Of a stretch of DNA of 64,000 nucleotides, positions 62,342 through 64,000 are shown piece after piece (the stretch's first letter is position 1; every line of letters starts with the position of its first letter). The notes beneath the pieces were generated by a model. The model did no database searches. It saw only the letters and a program-made list of their open reading frames with translations, and was not told the DNA's origin. Made by a program: the position numbers and the translations under genes. This stretch comes from Persephonella atlantica (lineage in GTDB: Bacteria > Aquificota > Aquificia > Aquificales > Hydrogenothermaceae): contig NZ_JAACYA010000002.1 in assembly GCF_016617615.1 (NCBI RefSeq), positions 744,001-808,000 of the forward strand, read 5' to 3'.

Positions 62342-62866
62342 ATGGAAAAACTAAAAATATTAGCTTTAAAAATTAAATGGTTTATTATGGATGTTGATGG
62401 TGTTCTAACAGATGGAGGAATTATATACGACAGTGATGGGAGAGAGCTGAAAAAGTTTTGTGTCAGAGATGGGATGGGAATAACCCTTCTACACAATGCA
62501 GGAATAAAAACTGCTGTACTGACAAGCAGAAACTCACCTATGGTAAAAAAAAGGGCACAGGAGCTGAACATAACAGAGGTCATTCAGGGAGCATCAGACA
62601 AATTAAGACTGTATGAAAAGATAAAGAAAAAACACAACGTATTAGATGAAGAAGTGCTGTACATAGGTGATGATTATGTTGACCTGCCTGTTTTAAGGAG
62701 GGTAGGTTTTCCTGTTACTGTTCCTGGCGCTCCTGAGGAGCTGAAAGAGGTTTGTGTTTATGTTACACAAAAACAGGGAGGGGATGGTGCTGTTAGAGAG
62801 GTGGCGGAGCTTCTGCTTAAACTTTCTGGAAAGTTTGAAGAAGCAGTAAGGAGATATATAGACTAA
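62342..62866 (+). CDS. kdsC: KDO-8-phosphate phosphatase
   Basis: 174 residues, a cap-less HAD phosphatase: FIMDVDGVLTDGG (nucleophile Asp), LTSRNSP (motif II) and IGDDYVDLPVL (motif III). It releases phosphate from KDO-8-P for LPS inner core. The ATG at 62342 is chosen (GGTGAAAGG upstream); an earlier in-frame codon lies inside the hairpin. The following methyltransferase gene is 1 base away. Confidence 0.93.
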   Translation: MEKLKILALKIKWFIMDVDGVLTDGGIIYDSDGRELKKFCVRDGMGITLLHNAGIKTAVLTSRNSPMVKKRAQELNITEVIQGASDKLRLYEKIKKKHNVLDEEVLYIGDDYVDLPVLRRVGFPVTVPGAPEELKEVCVYVTQKQGGDGAVREVAELLLKLSGKFEEAVRRYID

Positions 62867-62867
62867 G

Positions 62868-63431
62868 ATGGAAAAAGATAGGGAGAGATGGAACATAAAA
62901 TATTCAGAAGAGGATTTCCCCTGGAAAGAACCATCAGAGATTGTAGTAAGATTTTATAATCTTGCTAAGAAAGGCAGGGCTTTAGATGTAGCCTGCGGAA
63001 CAGGAAGAAATGCCATTTTTCTTGCAGAAAAAGGTTTCAAAGTTGATGCTGTGGACATATCAGATGTTGCCCTTAAAAGGATAAATCATTCTAAGGTTAA
63101 TACTATTCAGGCAGACCTTGATTTCTACAGGATTGATGAAAACAGTTACGACCTGATTATAAATATTAATTTTCTCAGCAGGAGACTGATTCCCTATATA
63201 AAGGAAGGATTAAAAGAAGGAGGGGTTGTTATCTTTGAGACCTTTACACTGAAGGAAGGCAGAGATTATTTTAAGCCAGAAAACAGGGAGTACCTCCTCA
63301 GACCAAATGAGCTACTCAGACTTTTTTCAGAATTTTATATTCTTTTTTATCAGGAGAAAGACAAAGTAAAACCTGACGGTAAAAAGGCATTTGTTTCTTC
63401 CCTTGTTGCTGTGAAAAAATGCTTTTTTTGA
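62868..63431 (+). CDS. Class I SAM-dependent methyltransferase
   Basis: 187 residues, TehB/UbiE-like: RWNIKYSEEDFPWKEPSE, LDVACGTGRNAIFLAEKGFKVDAVDIS (SAM motif), EEGG-like LKEGGVVIFETF and KPENREYLLRPNELL. Substrate unknown; tellurite or thiol resistance-type relatives exist. It is 1 base after kdsC and convergent with the last gene. Confidence 0.85.
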   Translation: MEKDRERWNIKYSEEDFPWKEPSEIVVRFYNLAKKGRALDVACGTGRNAIFLAEKGFKVDAVDISDVALKRINHSKVNTIQADLDFYRIDENSYDLIININFLSRRLIPYIKEGLKEGGVVIFETFTLKEGRDYFKPENREYLLRPNELLRLFSEFYILFYQEKDKVKPDGKKAFVSSLVAVKKCFF

Positions 63432-63998
63432 TTATACTTTTCCAAAGTAAAACTCAAAGAAAACATATATAAATGGCGTTCCTTTAAATCCTCTTTCTCT
63501 GTGCCAGTTTGTCCCTATATAAACGTTGAAAAATGCCCATCTTTTGTAAAAGTTTAATCTGAAACGACTTTGAATGGTGTACAGAGATACACTTCCGTTA
63601 ATCAGACGGGACTGGGTCATACCAGCTAACATCTCAACAGCTAAAGGCTTTTTCCACATTTTTTTTAACGTTCTGATTGATGTGTAATAATTGAGGGTCT
63701 GGTGTGATACGTTAGATGCTTTGTATCTGTCTAAATATATTCTCCACACAGTTTCTGGTGCCACAAGACGGTCTATATAAATCTGTGTTGTCTCTTCTAA
63801 GCGGTTTTGTGTAAGTCTTCTTTCTGCTCTAAACCGCTGATAAACAGTAATTTCCCATCTTTTGTAAATAACAGGTATGTTGTATATGTCGTATCGGGCG
63901 TATATCTTTGGGGAGCTTGTTATTCCCAGAGAAAACCTGTGTTTCAAAAGCTTTCTGACTTTACTGGAATGTTCAACTCCTACAGAAACAGCATCTTT
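63432..63998 (-). CDS. C-terminal part of an outer-membrane beta-barrel protein (cut by window edge)
   Basis: About 189 residues visible; the frame is open to base 63998 without a stop, so the gene starts right of the window. The visible TTG at 63947 is not a convincing start. Alternating aromatic and charged residues (YARYDIYNIPVIYKRWEITVYQRFRAERR, FNVYIGTNWHRERGF) and a C-terminal FEFYFGKV indicate an outer-membrane barrel. No family recognised. Confidence 0.7.
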   Translation of the reverse strand, partial: KDAVSVGVEHSSKVRKLLKHRFSLGITSSPKIYARYDIYNIPVIYKRWEITVYQRFRAERRLTQNRLEETTQIYIDRLVAPETVWRIYLDRYKASNVSHQTLNYYTSIRTLKKMWKKPLAVEMLAGMTQSRLINGSVSLYTIQSRFRLNFYKRWAFFNVYIGTNWHRERGFKGTPFIYVFFEFYFGKV

Positions 63999-64000
63999 GT

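Overview
The window is AT-rich, gene-dense bacterial chromosome. Translations rich in K, E and I, many TTG/GTG starts, sulfide:quinone oxidoreductase with DsrE/TusA sulfur carriers, multiheme cytochromes c, a NuoCD fusion, outer-membrane porins and KDO biosynthesis point to a Gram-negative thermophilic chemolithoautotroph. Aquificota, probably a marine Hydrogenothermaceae member close to Persephonella, is my best guess; this is inference from content, not a database result. I see no rRNA, tRNA, CRISPR array, prophage or transposase, so this is largely core chromosome with several accessory islands.

Layout. 1-3588: two multiheme cytochromes c (the first cut by the left edge) around a reversed purN. 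3590-8136 (minus): pgpA, L,D-transpeptidase, purM, and a GH63-like hydrolase fused to DUF547. 8189-17508 (plus): a promoter and palindrome drive nuoCD-nuoI, then a MidA/NDUFAF7-type methyltransferase, a membrane protein, prfB, an M23 peptidase-bactofilin pair, queC and topA. 17720-20324: dsrE-tusA-sqr-DUF1641 sulfide-oxidation operon. 20381-29974: gatC, recA, pilT-like, recX, ribF, a giant TPR protein, ExbB/ExbD, rimM, phoH (apparently ATT start), ybeY. 29940-32980 (minus): rhodanese, ankyrin protein, a small unknown, a cysteine-free thioredoxin-fold protein, mtaB. 33082-38128: two porins, a flavinylated FMN-binding protein with two paralogous membrane partners, and its flavin transferase ApbE, organised around two near-identical Fur-like palindromes. 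38122-46500 (minus): a complete N-type ATPase operon in circularly permuted order behind a Na+/H+ antiporter, with a flavodoxin and a zinc ribbon whose ribosome site is buried in a hairpin. 46622-52885: a CusCBA/CzcCBA-type metal efflux system. 52930-59246: an unusual six-gene operon (PqqD/RRE-like, ATP-grasp, PLP decarboxylase, urea transporter fused to M23 peptidase, beta-barrel, TPR). 59587-59975: a chromosomal replication origin with 11 perfect DnaA boxes and a DnaA-trio element. 59976-63998: folK, a second L,D-transpeptidase, an Lpp-like lipoprotein, kdsC, a methyltransferase and a truncated outer-membrane protein gene.

Most notable: (1) the PqqD/ATP-grasp/decarboxylase/UT-M23 operon, the best candidate for an undescribed system; (2) oriC with no dnaA gene beside it; (3) the permuted N-ATPase plus antiporter, whose c subunit has a two-carboxylate ion site; (4) the palindrome-controlled flavin electron-transfer and porin locus.
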